The notes beneath the pieces are model-generated. The model was given only the letters and a program-made list of their open reading frames with translations, had not been told where the DNA came from and ran no database searches. 64,000 bases of DNA from Chitinophagales bacterium (GTDB lineage Bacteria > Bacteroidota > Bacteroidia > Chitinophagales > JADIYW01): positions 62,001 through 126,000 of the forward strand of contig JACJXS010000013.1 in assembly GCA_020636545.1 (NCBI GenBank), read 5' to 3'. Positions 46,725 through 55,706 of this stretch are shown in pieces; within the stretch, counting starts at the first letter, position 1, and each line of letters opens with the position of its first letter. The position numbers and the translations under genes were made by a program.

Positions 46725-47573
46725 TTATTGAAACCACGCTTTTATTTTATCGATAAAAGACGATGAAGATTGATTTGTTGATTTATATGCTTCACTTAAA
46801 TGTTGTTGGTATAATTTTTTAATTTGGCTAAGTGTTAATTTTTGAGTTACTACTGGCTCTTTTGAAATCAAAGGCTTTTGTTTGATATTTTCAATATTAA
46901 AACCATAAAAGTCTGCTTCTTCAACAGCATAAGTTTCAATGAATTGTCCATCTGTGCTTAAAGAAGCTTGCAAAGAAGCAGCTTTGTCTTTCATGCCTAT
47001 AATTGCAACATTTCTAGCTTCATCTTTTTGATTAGGTCTTGAAAAATGTATCAATTTATGATTATACAAAATGGCTTGACCAGCTTTCAATTCTGGCTCA
47101 ATGCCTAAATTTACAAAATCATTCGTAAATTGTTCAAATTGTCCAGCAATTCCAAAACCACGATGACCATGTTGCCAAAGATGCGAATTTGGAACTAATC
47201 CTAAAGTTCCATTATATTTATCAGTATCTACTAAACTTATCCATAAATTGTAGGAATTATAGGACTTTTCATTAACAATATCCCAATCATTATGGGCTTT
47301 GAGTACAGATTTTCCTTTCTTTTTAGTTGCTAGAGTGCCACCTAATAATTCTAAGTCTGGAAACAAAACTTGTACTTTGGATTTGATGGTTTTGTGTAAT
47401 TCATTATTGATAAAAGCATTTTCCTCTTTGGATAAAAAATGAGAACCAGAAATAAAATCTTGTTGGTCTGTTTTTAAATACTTTTGACACAATTCATTAA
47501 AATAGCTTACTTCATCAACATTCAAAAGATTAATAATTACAAATCCATTATCTAAAAGTTGGTTGTACAACAT
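46725..47573 (-). CDS. Phytanoyl-CoA dioxygenase (PhyH)-like oxygenase
   Basis: A 282-residue non-haem iron enzyme that would use 2-oxoglutarate and oxygen to hydroxylate a small molecule. The iron ligands are visible as His and Asp in KAHNDWD and His in HFSRPN, followed by an Arg (EARNVAII) for 2-oxoglutarate. GTLGLVPNSHLW and GQAILYNHKLIH are typical of the PhyH superfamily. The C-terminal 60 residues form an extra helical tail rich in Lys and Ser. The substrate is unknown. It lies nine bases from the PPK2 gene and probably shares its message. Confidence 0.82.
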   Translation of the reverse strand: MLYNQLLDNGFVIINLLNVDEVSYFNELCQKYLKTDQQDFISGSHFLSKEENAFINNELHKTIKSKVQVLFPDLELLGGTLATKKKGKSVLKAHNDWDIVNEKSYNSYNLWISLVDTDKYNGTLGLVPNSHLWQHGHRGFGIAGQFEQFTNDFVNLGIEPELKAGQAILYNHKLIHFSRPNQKDEARNVAIIGMKDKAASLQASLSTDGQFIETYAVEEADFYGFNIENIKQKPLISKEPVVTQKLTLSQIKKLYQQHLSEAYKSTNQSSSSFIDKIKAWFQ

Positions 47574-47581
47574 AGAAACAA

Positions 47582-48328
47582 TTATTTGGAGTTTAATAAA
47601 GGGTATTCTAAATGCATATCTTCCAAAGCATTTTTCACTAAATCAGCAATTAAATATTCTTTATACCAATTTTGATCTGTTTGAATAATATGCCATTTTG
47701 CAGCTTTCGAGCAATTTTCAAAAACATCTTCATAAGCATTTTGATATTGTTTCCATAATTTTCGTTCTTCCCAATCGTCATCATTGTGTTTCCACATTTT
47801 TTCAGGATTAGTTTTACGTTCTTGCAAACGTTCCAATTGTTCATTTTCAGAAATATGCAAAAAACATTTAATAATTTTTGTTCCAGTTTGTTCCAATAGG
47901 GTTTCAAAATCATTGATAGCTTCAAATCTATTTTTTATCGTCTTTTCATCTACCCAATGATGCACTCGCTGAATTAAAACATCTTCATAATGTGAACGAT
48001 TGAAAATAGTAATATTTCCTTTTGATGGCACAACTTTATGCACTCTCCACAAAAAATCATGAGCCATCTCCTCCTCTGTTGGTTTTTTAAAAGCTGCAAC
48101 ATTGATACCTAATGGATTTAATGCTCCAAAAACATTTTTAGTAACACCATCTTTTCCACTTGCATCCATACCTTGCAAAATCACTAATAAAGCATTTTTC
48201 TTAGAAGCAATTAAAATATCTTGTAATTTCTTAATATCGTTAAGGATTTCAGCAGTTTTAGCTTTTATAAAATCTTTTTCTAATTCTTTTGGTGCTTTAG
48301 TCGGTATCTCTGATAACTTAATTTGCAT
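47582..48328 (-). CDS. Polyphosphate kinase 2 family protein
   Basis: A 248-residue PPK2-family enzyme that moves phosphate between polyphosphate and nucleotides. It has Walker A GMDASGKDG (53-61), the lid region with FKKPTEEEMAHDFLWRVHK, and the Walker B-like IFNRSHYEDVLIQRVH, a form typical of the polyphosphate:nucleotide phosphotransferase group, which often acts on AMP or ADP. The exact direction and acceptor cannot be read by eye. Upstream are 224 bases holding only AT-rich DNA and the DUF2795 promoter. Confidence 0.9.
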   Translation of the reverse strand: MQIKLSEIPTKAPKELEKDFIKAKTAEILNDIKKLQDILIASKKNALLVILQGMDASGKDGVTKNVFGALNPLGINVAAFKKPTEEEMAHDFLWRVHKVVPSKGNITIFNRSHYEDVLIQRVHHWVDEKTIKNRFEAINDFETLLEQTGTKIIKCFLHISENEQLERLQERKTNPEKMWKHNDDDWEERKLWKQYQNAYEDVFENCSKAAKWHIIQTDQNWYKEYLIADLVKNALEDMHLEYPLLNSK

Positions 48329-48489
48329 AATGAATATTGTAGTCCTAAAATAACTAAATTAATTGATTGAAGTAAATTTTTTGAATAAATATTATATATG
48401 CTAACTTATATTGTAACTCAATAAAAACGACTTATAAACACTAAAAAATACCGATTGAAAATAAAATTTTTATAATTAAAATTTAAGTC

Positions 48490-48497
48490 TATATTTG
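48490..48497 (+). promoter_or_regulatory. TAnnTTTG promoter box of the DUF2795 gene
   Basis: TATATTTG lies 55 bases before the ATG at 48553, giving a leader of around 50 bases that is A-rich. Confidence 0.45.
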
Positions 48498-48552
48498 TGC
48501 GAAAATCAAAAACGGAACAATATTTGTTAATCATTAAAAAAAAGGCAAAATT

Positions 48553-48774
48553 ATGTATTGGACATTAGAATTAGCGTCGTATTTAGAAGAAGCTCCATTT
48601 CCGGCTACAAAAGATGAGATTATTGACTATGCTATTAGAATAGGTGCACCTTTAGAGGTTATTGAAAACTTACAAGAATTAGAGGGTGATGAAGATATTT
48701 TTGAATCAATGGAAGACATTTGGCCAGATTATCCAACCAAGGAAGATTTCTTATTTAACGAAGATGAATACTAA
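48553..48774 (+). CDS. DUF2795 family protein
   Basis: A 73-residue acidic protein, almost identical in layout to a small family conserved across Bacteroidota: MYWTLELASYLEEAPFPATK, then a helical pair containing RIGAPLEVIENLQELE, and the acidic end EDIWPDYPTKEDFLFNEDEY. No enzymatic motif or membrane span is visible. Strong conservation, own promoter and own terminator suggest a well-expressed housekeeping protein of unknown role. Confidence 0.9.
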   Translation: MYWTLELASYLEEAPFPATKDEIIDYAIRIGAPLEVIENLQELEGDEDIFESMEDIWPDYPTKEDFLFNEDEY

Positions 48775-48799
48775 ACTAGTTTTTTCTTAGAAATATAGT

Positions 48800-48828
48800 A
48801 TAGGCTGCCTTTGCAGCCTATTTTTATT
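48800..48828. terminator. Bidirectional hairpin terminator
   Basis: A nine-base-pair stem (ATAGGCTGC / GCAGCCTAT) with a four-base loop, followed by T-rich DNA on the + strand and by A-rich sequence on the other side, between the convergent DUF2795 and hemCD genes. Confidence 0.85.
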
Positions 48829-48835
48829 TGTAAAA

Positions 48836-50419
48836 TCACTCAACACTCAACACCTCATCAACTAAACAATAATCATAAGGTAGGTACGCAACTTTATGTT
48901 CTATATTCATTTCTGATAATAATGAAGAGGTTGAACGTCCAATTGAAATGACAGTCTGCTTGGATTCTTTTTCAAATTTAGAAAAATAAGCCTTGGCATT
49001 CATCGGGCTTGTGCATACAATAATATCAGCATCAATTTTACAAATATCTGACTTCATAGTATTCTGATACACAGATAGATTGGTAATATCTGTTAAACCT
49101 TTGCTAAAATTATTTTGTACTTGATGTAAAGATTGAGTTGCACCAGGAAACAAAACTTTTACTTTGCCATTTATTTTTTGTTCAAATAATCTAGCACTTG
49201 TATCGCCATGTCCATCTCCTACAAAATCTGCTTGGATTCCATATTTATTCAATTGCATTTCTGTTCCTTTGCCTAATACTGCAAATTTAGTATGCTCTAA
49301 ATCCTTTTTATAATATTGAGGAACAAAGAAATCTATTGCATGTTTACTTGAAAAGAAAACCCAATCGGCGTTATTTATCAAAGACTTATCAAAATCAACT
49401 GCTTTAAAATCTAAAAAAGAAATACCAACTACTTGATAAGCATGAGCTTCTAAATTAGTTTTAAAAAAACTATCTGCTGATAAATTACTGGTTATAAAAA
49501 CTTTCTTAGGTTTAGGATTTCTGATTTGCTGTACCAATGCCGAAACATCAACATCTTTTAGGTTTTTATACTGCGTATGTGTTCTAAAAGGCATTCCATT
49601 CCAACTTTGAGCCAAACTAATCCAAACATGATTCCAATCTGCTTCTTTTTTGACATAAATTGCCAAAGGTACTTGACAACCACCATCAAAAGCATTCAAA
49701 ATTTTTCTTTCTAAAGTTGAAATTTCTGCATCGTTTTCATCATGCAAGCAAGTGGTCAATTGTCGCATTCGTTCATCATTTTCACGAATCTGATATGCTA
49801 AAATACCTTGTGCTGCTGCAGGAATAAACATTGGAGCTTCTAATGGAACAATTTCAAACTTAGAAATATCTATTTCTAATCGGTCAATTCCTGCTTGTGC
49901 TAATAAAATTGCATCAAATTCTCCATTTTCCAATTTAGAAATTCTCGTTGGCACATTTCCACGAATATCTTTTATAGTAATATCTTTTCTATATGAAAGC
50001 AACTGAGCTTTACGTCTTGAACTTGAAGTACCAACAATTGCATCTGTTTTCAATTTCAAAGGAAGTGTAACATCTACTTTTTCTTTATTAATCAATAAAA
50101 CATCAAAAGGATTGGCTCTTTTGGAATAAGCTGAAATGGTTAGTCCATCAGGAAAAACAGTAGGTAAATCTTTGCAAGAATGTACGGCTAAATCTATATC
50201 ATTATTCAACAATGCTTCTTCTAATTCTTTGGTAAAAAAACCTTTTCCTTCCAATTTATCAAAACTTGTATTCCAAGTTTGTGAAGCATCGCCTTTTGTT
50301 TGAATAATCTTAATTTCAGCTTCAATATTATGCTTAGATAGAATTTGTTGGGTATAGTTAGCTTGCCACAATGCTAATTTACTACCACGTGTACCGATAA
50401 TAACTTTTGTATTGCTCAA
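48836..50419 (-). CDS. hemCD: Fused hydroxymethylbilane synthase and uroporphyrinogen-III synthase
   Basis: The 527-residue protein joins two successive haem enzymes. Residues about 1-300 are HemC: IIGTRGSKLALWQAN, the substrate-binding VHSCKDLPT, GNVPTRISKL and FDGGCQVPLA with Cys248, which holds the dipyrromethane cofactor. Residues about 305-527 are HemD-like: KKVFITSNL, DWVFFSSKHAIDFF, VLGKGTEMQLNKYG and DIIVCTSPMNAKAYF. The start is TTG at 50419, three bases after the hemA stop, with no ATG available. Fusion would let the unstable hydroxymethylbilane pass directly to the ring-closing enzyme; that is inference. Confidence 0.93.
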   Translation of the reverse strand: MSNTKVIIGTRGSKLALWQANYTQQILSKHNIEAEIKIIQTKGDASQTWNTSFDKLEGKGFFTKELEEALLNNDIDLAVHSCKDLPTVFPDGLTISAYSKRANPFDVLLINKEKVDVTLPLKLKTDAIVGTSSSRRKAQLLSYRKDITIKDIRGNVPTRISKLENGEFDAILLAQAGIDRLEIDISKFEIVPLEAPMFIPAAAQGILAYQIRENDERMRQLTTCLHDENDAEISTLERKILNAFDGGCQVPLAIYVKKEADWNHVWISLAQSWNGMPFRTHTQYKNLKDVDVSALVQQIRNPKPKKVFITSNLSADSFFKTNLEAHAYQVVGISFLDFKAVDFDKSLINNADWVFFSSKHAIDFFVPQYYKKDLEHTKFAVLGKGTEMQLNKYGIQADFVGDGHGDTSARLFEQKINGKVKVLFPGATQSLHQVQNNFSKGLTDITNLSVYQNTMKSDICKIDADIIVCTSPMNAKAYFSKFEKESKQTVISIGRSTSSLLSEMNIEHKVAYLPYDYCLVDEVLSVE

Positions 50420-50422
50420 TTT

Positions 50423-51670
50423 TTAGGAATTAATTTGTTGAAGCAAACTTTTTTTAGATGCTTTAAATGGTAATGCAGTATATTTTTGTTCCATATAGTC
50501 CATTACTTTCAATAATACATCTTTTGCGTCATCATTCAATGTATCAATATCTTTTTTAAATGCTTTTTCCAAAGCAACAGTTCTAATTTCTTTTACTTCG
50601 TTCGGAATATTTGACAATGCCAATTCCAATTTTCTTTCTTTTACTAATTCAAAGAAAACATTCAGAAAATCTTCTAAAATAGCTTCTGCCTTAAACATTT
50701 CACTCTTTCTAAATTGTAAATTTTCTTTAGCTTTTTGTTCTAAAGAAACAATATCAATATAGTTTACAAAAGGCAATTCAGTAATAGCTTTCTCAATATC
50801 TTGAGGTACCGCCAAATCTACAATAGTAACTGTTTTTTTTCGCCCTTTATTAATGCTATGGAATGTGGATTCATGCAAAATAATATGATTGGCACCCGTA
50901 CAAGAAATAATTACATCAAAATCTTCATCATGATTGGGTAAATTTTCTAAGCTATAAGCTTTGGCATTTTTAAATCTTGAGGCTAATTCTTCTGCTTTAT
51001 TTAAAGTTCTATTATATACTGTAACTTGCTGAAAATCATTCTTAATTAATAAATTTGCCATCAAGTTATTGGTTTGCCCAGCTCCTATTATCAATACTTT
51101 AGATTGATTAGATAAGTTCCAATCCAATAAAGAACGATATGCTAAAGAAACCACTGAAATTGGTTTTTCACCAATTTTAGTTTCCGTATGGATTTTTTTT
51201 GCAAAAACGATGGCTTGTTCAATCGCTAAACGAATGCTATCGCCAGACAAATTATGTTCTTTTGCTTTTTGATAAGCATATTTAATTTGTCCTAAAATTT
51301 CTCTTTCGCCAACTACCAATGAGTCTAATGAAGCTACTACACCAAATAAATGCCTGATAGCATCTTTACCTTCAAAAACCATTGCTTTTGAAACGTGTAA
51401 TTCTATTAATTCTTTATTTAATGATGGATTGATAAATAAGAATAATTCTCTCAATACTTCATCGCTCATTTTATAATCACAACAGAAAAACATGGTAACT
51501 CTGTTGCAAGTATTCAAATATAGTAATTCAGAAAACGCAAAGTTTGTCTTCATCTGCTCCAACCTTTGGATTGGATAGTCTGAAGTATCACCATCTGAAA
51601 GCAAATAGTCTTTTAGGCGGTTTACCTTGGTTGTTTTGTGTGTTATGGTTACAACTTTATATTGCTGCAC
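50423..51670 (-). CDS. hemA: Glutamyl-tRNA reductase
   Basis: HemA reduces glutamyl-tRNA to glutamate-1-semialdehyde, the first committed step of the five-carbon route. The 415-residue protein has the catalytic Cys in YLNTCNRVTMF, the GEREILGQIKYAYQKAKE segment, the NADPH site VLIIGAGQTNNLMANLL, and a C-terminal dimerisation helix. The start codon is GTG at 51670. hemCD follows three bases after its stop, so the two are co-transcribed. CATCTTTG at 51696-51689 on the reverse strand is one base off the promoter box and may be its -7 element. Confidence 0.95.
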   Translation of the reverse strand: MQQYKVVTITHKTTKVNRLKDYLLSDGDTSDYPIQRLEQMKTNFAFSELLYLNTCNRVTMFFCCDYKMSDEVLRELFLFINPSLNKELIELHVSKAMVFEGKDAIRHLFGVVASLDSLVVGEREILGQIKYAYQKAKEHNLSGDSIRLAIEQAIVFAKKIHTETKIGEKPISVVSLAYRSLLDWNLSNQSKVLIIGAGQTNNLMANLLIKNDFQQVTVYNRTLNKAEELASRFKNAKAYSLENLPNHDEDFDVIISCTGANHIILHESTFHSINKGRKKTVTIVDLAVPQDIEKAITELPFVNYIDIVSLEQKAKENLQFRKSEMFKAEAILEDFLNVFFELVKERKLELALSNIPNEVKEIRTVALEKAFKKDIDTLNDDAKDVLLKVMDYMEQKYTALPFKASKKSLLQQINS

Positions 51671-51719
51671 GTTTTTTCGTTTCTTTTACAAAGATGCATC
51701 ATTTTTTAATGAAATAAAA

Positions 51720-51748
51720 ATGATATATATCATACCTAAAGTTAGGTA
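51720..51748. promoter_or_regulatory. Two adjoining palindromes upstream of hemA
   Basis: ATGATATATATCAT (51720-51733) is a perfect 14-base palindrome; TACCTAAAGTTAGGTA (51733-51748) is a perfect seven-base inverted repeat with two bases between. They lie in the 117-base gap between the 154-residue gene and hemA. They could be operators for haem regulation, or a weak terminator for the upstream gene, since T-rich DNA follows on the reverse strand. Confidence 0.4.
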
Positions 51749-51787
51749 ATATAAACTTAAAGTATGACTAACATCTTATCCACAAAA

Positions 51788-52252
51788 TTATTTTTTTCCA
51801 AAAAGTCCACCTAAATCGATGCCACCTAATAAATCTTTAGCTTTTTCTTGTAATTCATTGATATTGATTTTACTCATTATCTTGCTAAAATCAGGCTTTC
51901 CATTTTCGTCTAATAATTCATTCTGTAGAGAACTAAACAATTCATTTACCTGAATATCTTTTACCTTTTGAGCAATATCATCAGTTAAACCTACTTTATT
52001 AACCAAATCATTCACTACATTTTTTTGAAAATTTTGCAATGCTGGATTCTCAGTAATACTTTGTAAGCCATTATCTAAAATCGATTTTATATTAGAAAAA
52101 TCACCTGACATAACATCTTCAGAAAAAAACTTCTTAAAATTGTCTAACAAAACTGAAGTGCTTTGCGAAGTTTGATCACTATTTAAACCAAATTTCTCTT
52201 GAATTTGTGCTTGAATTTTGTCTTGAATACTTTTTAGAATTTCTTGAAACAT
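51788..52252 (-). CDS. Conserved-looking helical protein of unknown function
   Basis: A 154-residue protein with no signal peptide, almost wholly helical and rich in Gln, Lys, Asn and Asp, ending KDLLGGIDLGGLFGKK. The closing Gly-rich segment and the heptad-like helices recall small DUF937-type proteins, but I do not recognise a family with confidence. It has its own start region, divergent from the nuclease gene, and reads towards hemA. Function unknown. Confidence 0.6.
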   Translation of the reverse strand: MFQEILKSIQDKIQAQIQEKFGLNSDQTSQSTSVLLDNFKKFFSEDVMSGDFSNIKSILDNGLQSITENPALQNFQKNVVNDLVNKVGLTDDIAQKVKDIQVNELFSSLQNELLDENGKPDFSKIMSKININELQEKAKDLLGGIDLGGLFGKK

Positions 52253-52314
52253 AAAAAATAAATTTTAATGAATTAATTTATACACGCAAATTATAAAATC
52301 TAAATCATATTACA

Positions 52315-52322
52315 TAGTTTTG
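52315..52322 (+). promoter_or_regulatory. TAnnTTTG promoter box of the beta-CASP operon
   Basis: TAGTTTTG lies 13 bases before the ATG at 52336, heading a four-gene run. Confidence 0.45.
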
Positions 52323-52335
52323 TTATAATTAAATT

Positions 52336-53718
52336 ATGGAGATACAATTTTGTGGTGCTGATAAAACAGTAACTGGAAGTTCGCATTTAATACGTCTAAA
52401 AAACGGCAAACAAATTTTGCTAGACTGTGGTTTATACCAAGGTGGTGGCAAAGAAATGTTTGATTTTAATACACAATGGTTTTTTAAGCCATCATCAATA
52501 GATATATTAGTATTAAGTCATGCACATATTGACCACTCAGGAAAAATTCCAAAATTAGTAAAAGATGGTTTTCGTGGAAAAATTTATTGTACATCTGCAA
52601 CACGTGATTTATGTGCAATCATGTTATTAGATAGTGCAAAAATCCAAGAAAGTGATGCAAAATCTGCACAAAAAAGAGGTAATTTGGCTGCAAAGCCTTT
52701 ATATGACGAATTTGATGTAAAAAATGCTTTGAAATTATTCCGTACTGTGGGATATGACAAATGGTTTTATGCTGATGAAGCTATAAAAGTATTATTTAAA
52801 GATGCTGGACATATTCTAGGCAGTGCTTCTATTACATTAGATATTATGGAAGGTGGCAAACAAACTATACTTGGTTTCACTGGCGACATAGGCAGATGGG
52901 ACAGACCAATACTCAAAGACCCAGAGCCAATGCCTGAATGTGAATTTCTAATTTCAGAATCTACTTATGGTGGTATTACACACGAAGATACGCCTCAGGA
53001 AACAGGAAAATTATTAAAAGCCATTACAGATACCTGCATTAAGAATAAAGGAAAATTATTGATACCTGCTTTTAGTATTGGACGCACTCAAGAGATTTTA
53101 TATAAATTAGATCAACTCTATATTTCGAGACAATTACCTGAAGTTCCAGTTTATTTAGATAGTCCGCTTTCTATGAATGCTACTGAAATTTATAAAATGC
53201 ATTATGAATGTATGGACGAGGACATTGAGCAGTTTCTAAAAAGTGATGATAACCCATTTGGGTGGAAACATTTACACTATATTACAGATAAATTTGAATC
53301 AAAATTATTAAACGAAAAACAAGAACCTTGTGTTATCATTAGTGCATCAGGAATGGCTGAGGCTGGACGTATCAAACATCATATTTTTCACAATATAGAA
53401 GATGCCAAAAATACTATTTTAATAGTTGGTTATTGTGCAAAAGGTACATTGGGCGAAAAACTAGTTCAAAAGCCTGAATTTGTAAAAATATTTGGAATAG
53501 AAAAGAAAGTAAATGCTCAAATTGAAATCATTGGTAGTATGAGTGCTCATGCTGATGATATTGAAATTAGAAAATTTTTAGCGAATCAAAAATTTGCCAA
53601 AAAGGTTTTTTTGGTTCATGGTGATGAAAAAAGACAACTTAGATTAAAAGAAAACTTATTAAATAATGGATTTGGTGAGATTTATATCCCATCAATTGGT
53701 GAAATTGTAACTTTATAA
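52336..53718 (+). CDS. Beta-CASP metallo-beta-lactamase-fold RNase/exonuclease
   Basis: A 460-residue zinc hydrolase of the beta-CASP group, relatives of CPSF73 and archaeal RNases. Metal motifs are complete: SHAHIDHSG (His62, His64, Asp66, His67), the later DAGHILGSAS with its His, and TGDIG with its Asp. The beta-CASP insertion carries SESTYGG, and the end has ISASGMAEAGRIKHH and SMSAHADDIE. The likely substrate is RNA, as for COG1236 proteins, but no processing role is proven here. It is first in an operon with three unrelated enzymes spaced by 3, 11 and 3 bases. Confidence 0.9.
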   Translation: MEIQFCGADKTVTGSSHLIRLKNGKQILLDCGLYQGGGKEMFDFNTQWFFKPSSIDILVLSHAHIDHSGKIPKLVKDGFRGKIYCTSATRDLCAIMLLDSAKIQESDAKSAQKRGNLAAKPLYDEFDVKNALKLFRTVGYDKWFYADEAIKVLFKDAGHILGSASITLDIMEGGKQTILGFTGDIGRWDRPILKDPEPMPECEFLISESTYGGITHEDTPQETGKLLKAITDTCIKNKGKLLIPAFSIGRTQEILYKLDQLYISRQLPEVPVYLDSPLSMNATEIYKMHYECMDEDIEQFLKSDDNPFGWKHLHYITDKFESKLLNEKQEPCVIISASGMAEAGRIKHHIFHNIEDAKNTILIVGYCAKGTLGEKLVQKPEFVKIFGIEKKVNAQIEIIGSMSAHADDIEIRKFLANQKFAKKVFLVHGDEKRQLRLKENLLNNGFGEIYIPSIGEIVTL

Positions 53719-53721
53719 AAA

Positions 53722-54459
53722 ATGGAAATAGATAATAAAAATTGGTTTGAATTATGGTTTAACTCTCCTTTTTATCATATTTTATATAAAAATAGAGACC
53801 AAAATGAAGCTAATATTTTCATAGACAATATGATTACCAAATTAAAAATGGATTATGGTAAAATATTAGATTTAGCTTGTGGAAAAGGAAGACATGCTTA
53901 TTATTTAGCTGAAAAAGGATTTGATGTTATTGGTGTGGATTTAGCAGAAAACAGTATAAAATATGCCAATACGATGTATCAATTACCGATTTTAGAGTTT
54001 TATGTACATGATATGAGAAAGCCTTTTAGAATTAATTATTTCAATTATGTATTGAATTTATTTACAAGTTTAGGTTATTTCAATCAAATTCAAGAGAATG
54101 AAGCTGTTTTTAAAAGTTCTTATGATATGTTACAAGATGGCGGTTATTTTCTAGTTGATTTTATGAATACTGAAAAAGTAATTCAAAATCTTGTGCCACG
54201 AGAACATAAAAACATTGATAATATTGATTTTTATATACGTCGTGAAGTAGAAAATGAAAAGATATACAAACACATCAAAATAGAAAAAGAAAAAAATGTA
54301 TATATTTATCGAGAGGAAGTTCAAGTTTTATTACCACATCATTTTCACAACTTTGCAAATAATGCAGGTTTTACCGTTGTAAACGAATTTGGAGATTATC
54401 AATTTCAATCTTTCAATCCCAAAACATCAGATAGGTATATCCTTTTATTGAAAAAATAG
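53722..54459 (+). CDS. Class I SAM-dependent methyltransferase
   Basis: A 245-residue methyltransferase with the Rossmann-type binding site ILDLACGKGRHAYYLAEKG followed by the acidic VIGVDLAENS and the later FNYVLNLFTSLGYF motif. The remaining part is beta-rich (RREVENEKIYKHIKIE) and may hold the substrate. The acceptor is unknown. It begins three bases after the nuclease stop and is clearly part of the same operon. Confidence 0.85.
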   Translation: MEIDNKNWFELWFNSPFYHILYKNRDQNEANIFIDNMITKLKMDYGKILDLACGKGRHAYYLAEKGFDVIGVDLAENSIKYANTMYQLPILEFYVHDMRKPFRINYFNYVLNLFTSLGYFNQIQENEAVFKSSYDMLQDGGYFLVDFMNTEKVIQNLVPREHKNIDNIDFYIRREVENEKIYKHIKIEKEKNVYIYREEVQVLLPHHFHNFANNAGFTVVNEFGDYQFQSFNPKTSDRYILLLKK

Positions 54460-54470
54460 AAAATTTATAT

Positions 54471-55118
54471 ATGAAAAAAAAGTTAGTAATTATTGGAGCA
54501 GGACATGGAATTAGTAAAGCAGTTGCTAAAAAATTTGGTTTAGAAAAGTATCATATCATATTAATTGCAAGAAAAGATGAAGTATTAGCAGAAATTACTG
54601 AGGAGCTTTCTAATGAAGGTATCAGTGTAGAATATTATGTTGCAGATGCAAAAGACAATGAATCAATACGTGATGTTTTTGAACAAATTTGGGAGCAACA
54701 TCAATTTATAGATAGCATTTTATATAATGTTTACAATAATAGACAAGTAAATATTGATGAAGAAACTGCAGATAGTATTACCAAAGATTTTAAATCCAAT
54801 GTTGCAGCAGCATTTACTGCCATTCAATTAGTATTACCTGATATGGAAAAAAACAATACAGGTACAATTTTATTTACTGGCGGTGGTTTAGCACTTCATC
54901 CTATGAAGGAATTTGGTTCACTTTCCATAGGAAAAGCAGGTTTGAGAAGTCTAGCAGAATCTTTACATGATGCATTAAAGCCTAAAAATATTTTTGTGGG
55001 TACTGTAACAGTTTGTGGAGTAGTTAGTGAAAATGATGAGAAATATAATCCTACAAAAATTGCTGATTTATTTTGGCAATTACAAACTGAAAGAAAGCAA
55101 TTTGAGATTCAATATTAA
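54471..55118 (+). CDS. SDR-fold protein lacking the catalytic tyrosine
   Basis: A 215-residue protein with a short-chain dehydrogenase fold. The cofactor motif is GAGHGISKAVA and the second half contains the typical core TILFTGGGLALHP. The YxxxK active site is replaced by LSIGK in FGSLSIGKAG: the lysine remains, the tyrosine is a leucine. A similar GGGLAL...SLSIGKA pattern occurs in other proteins I recall from this fold, so the loss may be family-wide. It may bind cofactor without normal redox catalysis. Third gene of the operon. Confidence 0.75.
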   Translation: MKKKLVIIGAGHGISKAVAKKFGLEKYHIILIARKDEVLAEITEELSNEGISVEYYVADAKDNESIRDVFEQIWEQHQFIDSILYNVYNNRQVNIDEETADSITKDFKSNVAAAFTAIQLVLPDMEKNNTGTILFTGGGLALHPMKEFGSLSIGKAGLRSLAESLHDALKPKNIFVGTVTVCGVVSENDEKYNPTKIADLFWQLQTERKQFEIQY

Positions 55119-55121
55119 TCT

Positions 55122-55697
55122 ATGCTTGTTCATGACATCATAGACTTTGCTAAAGATATTGACACTTCCATATTTATCTTTATTAATCAAAAAATACAAA
55201 ATGCATTTTTTGATTTTTTAATGCCTATAATTAGAAACAAGATTACTTGGATTCCAATTTATGGTATTTTAATCTATCTATATTTTAAAAAATTCAAAAG
55301 CAAAGCAATCTATTTCATTGCTTTACTTTTGATAAGTTTAACACTTAGTGATTTTTTAGCTCATCAATTTTTAAAACCATTTTTTGCTAGACCTCGTCCT
55401 TGTTATAATGAATTAATAAATGTCAGATTGTTGATTGAAAGTTGCGGTGGACATTGGAGTTTTCCTTCCATTCATGCTGCTAATCACTTTGCTTTGTCCG
55501 TTGGAATTATTTTAAGCAGACTTTTTATGAAGAGAATTTGGATAATTATATTAATATTTTGGGCTATACTTATTGGGTTTGCACAAATTTATGTTGGCGT
55601 TCATTATCCATTCGATGTTCTAGCAGGAAGTATTTATGGTAGTTTGCTAAGTTTTATAATATTCAAAATCATGAAAATTGAAAAGCATTTAGAATAA
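55122..55697 (+). CDS. PAP2-family membrane phosphatase
   Basis: A 191-residue membrane protein with about five spans and the three PAP2 signature motifs: KPFFARPRP, SFPSIHAAN with the first catalytic His, and VGVHYPFDVLAG with the second. Members remove phosphate from lipids such as undecaprenyl diphosphate or phosphatidate at the periplasmic face. The exact lipid is unknown. Last gene of the operon, starting three bases after the SDR stop, and convergent with the THUMP methyltransferase. Confidence 0.9.
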   Translation: MLVHDIIDFAKDIDTSIFIFINQKIQNAFFDFLMPIIRNKITWIPIYGILIYLYFKKFKSKAIYFIALLLISLTLSDFLAHQFLKPFFARPRPCYNELINVRLLIESCGGHWSFPSIHAANHFALSVGIILSRLFMKRIWIIILIFWAILIGFAQIYVGVHYPFDVLAGSIYGSLLSFIIFKIMKIEKHLE

Positions 55698-55706
55698 ACC
55701 TAAAAA

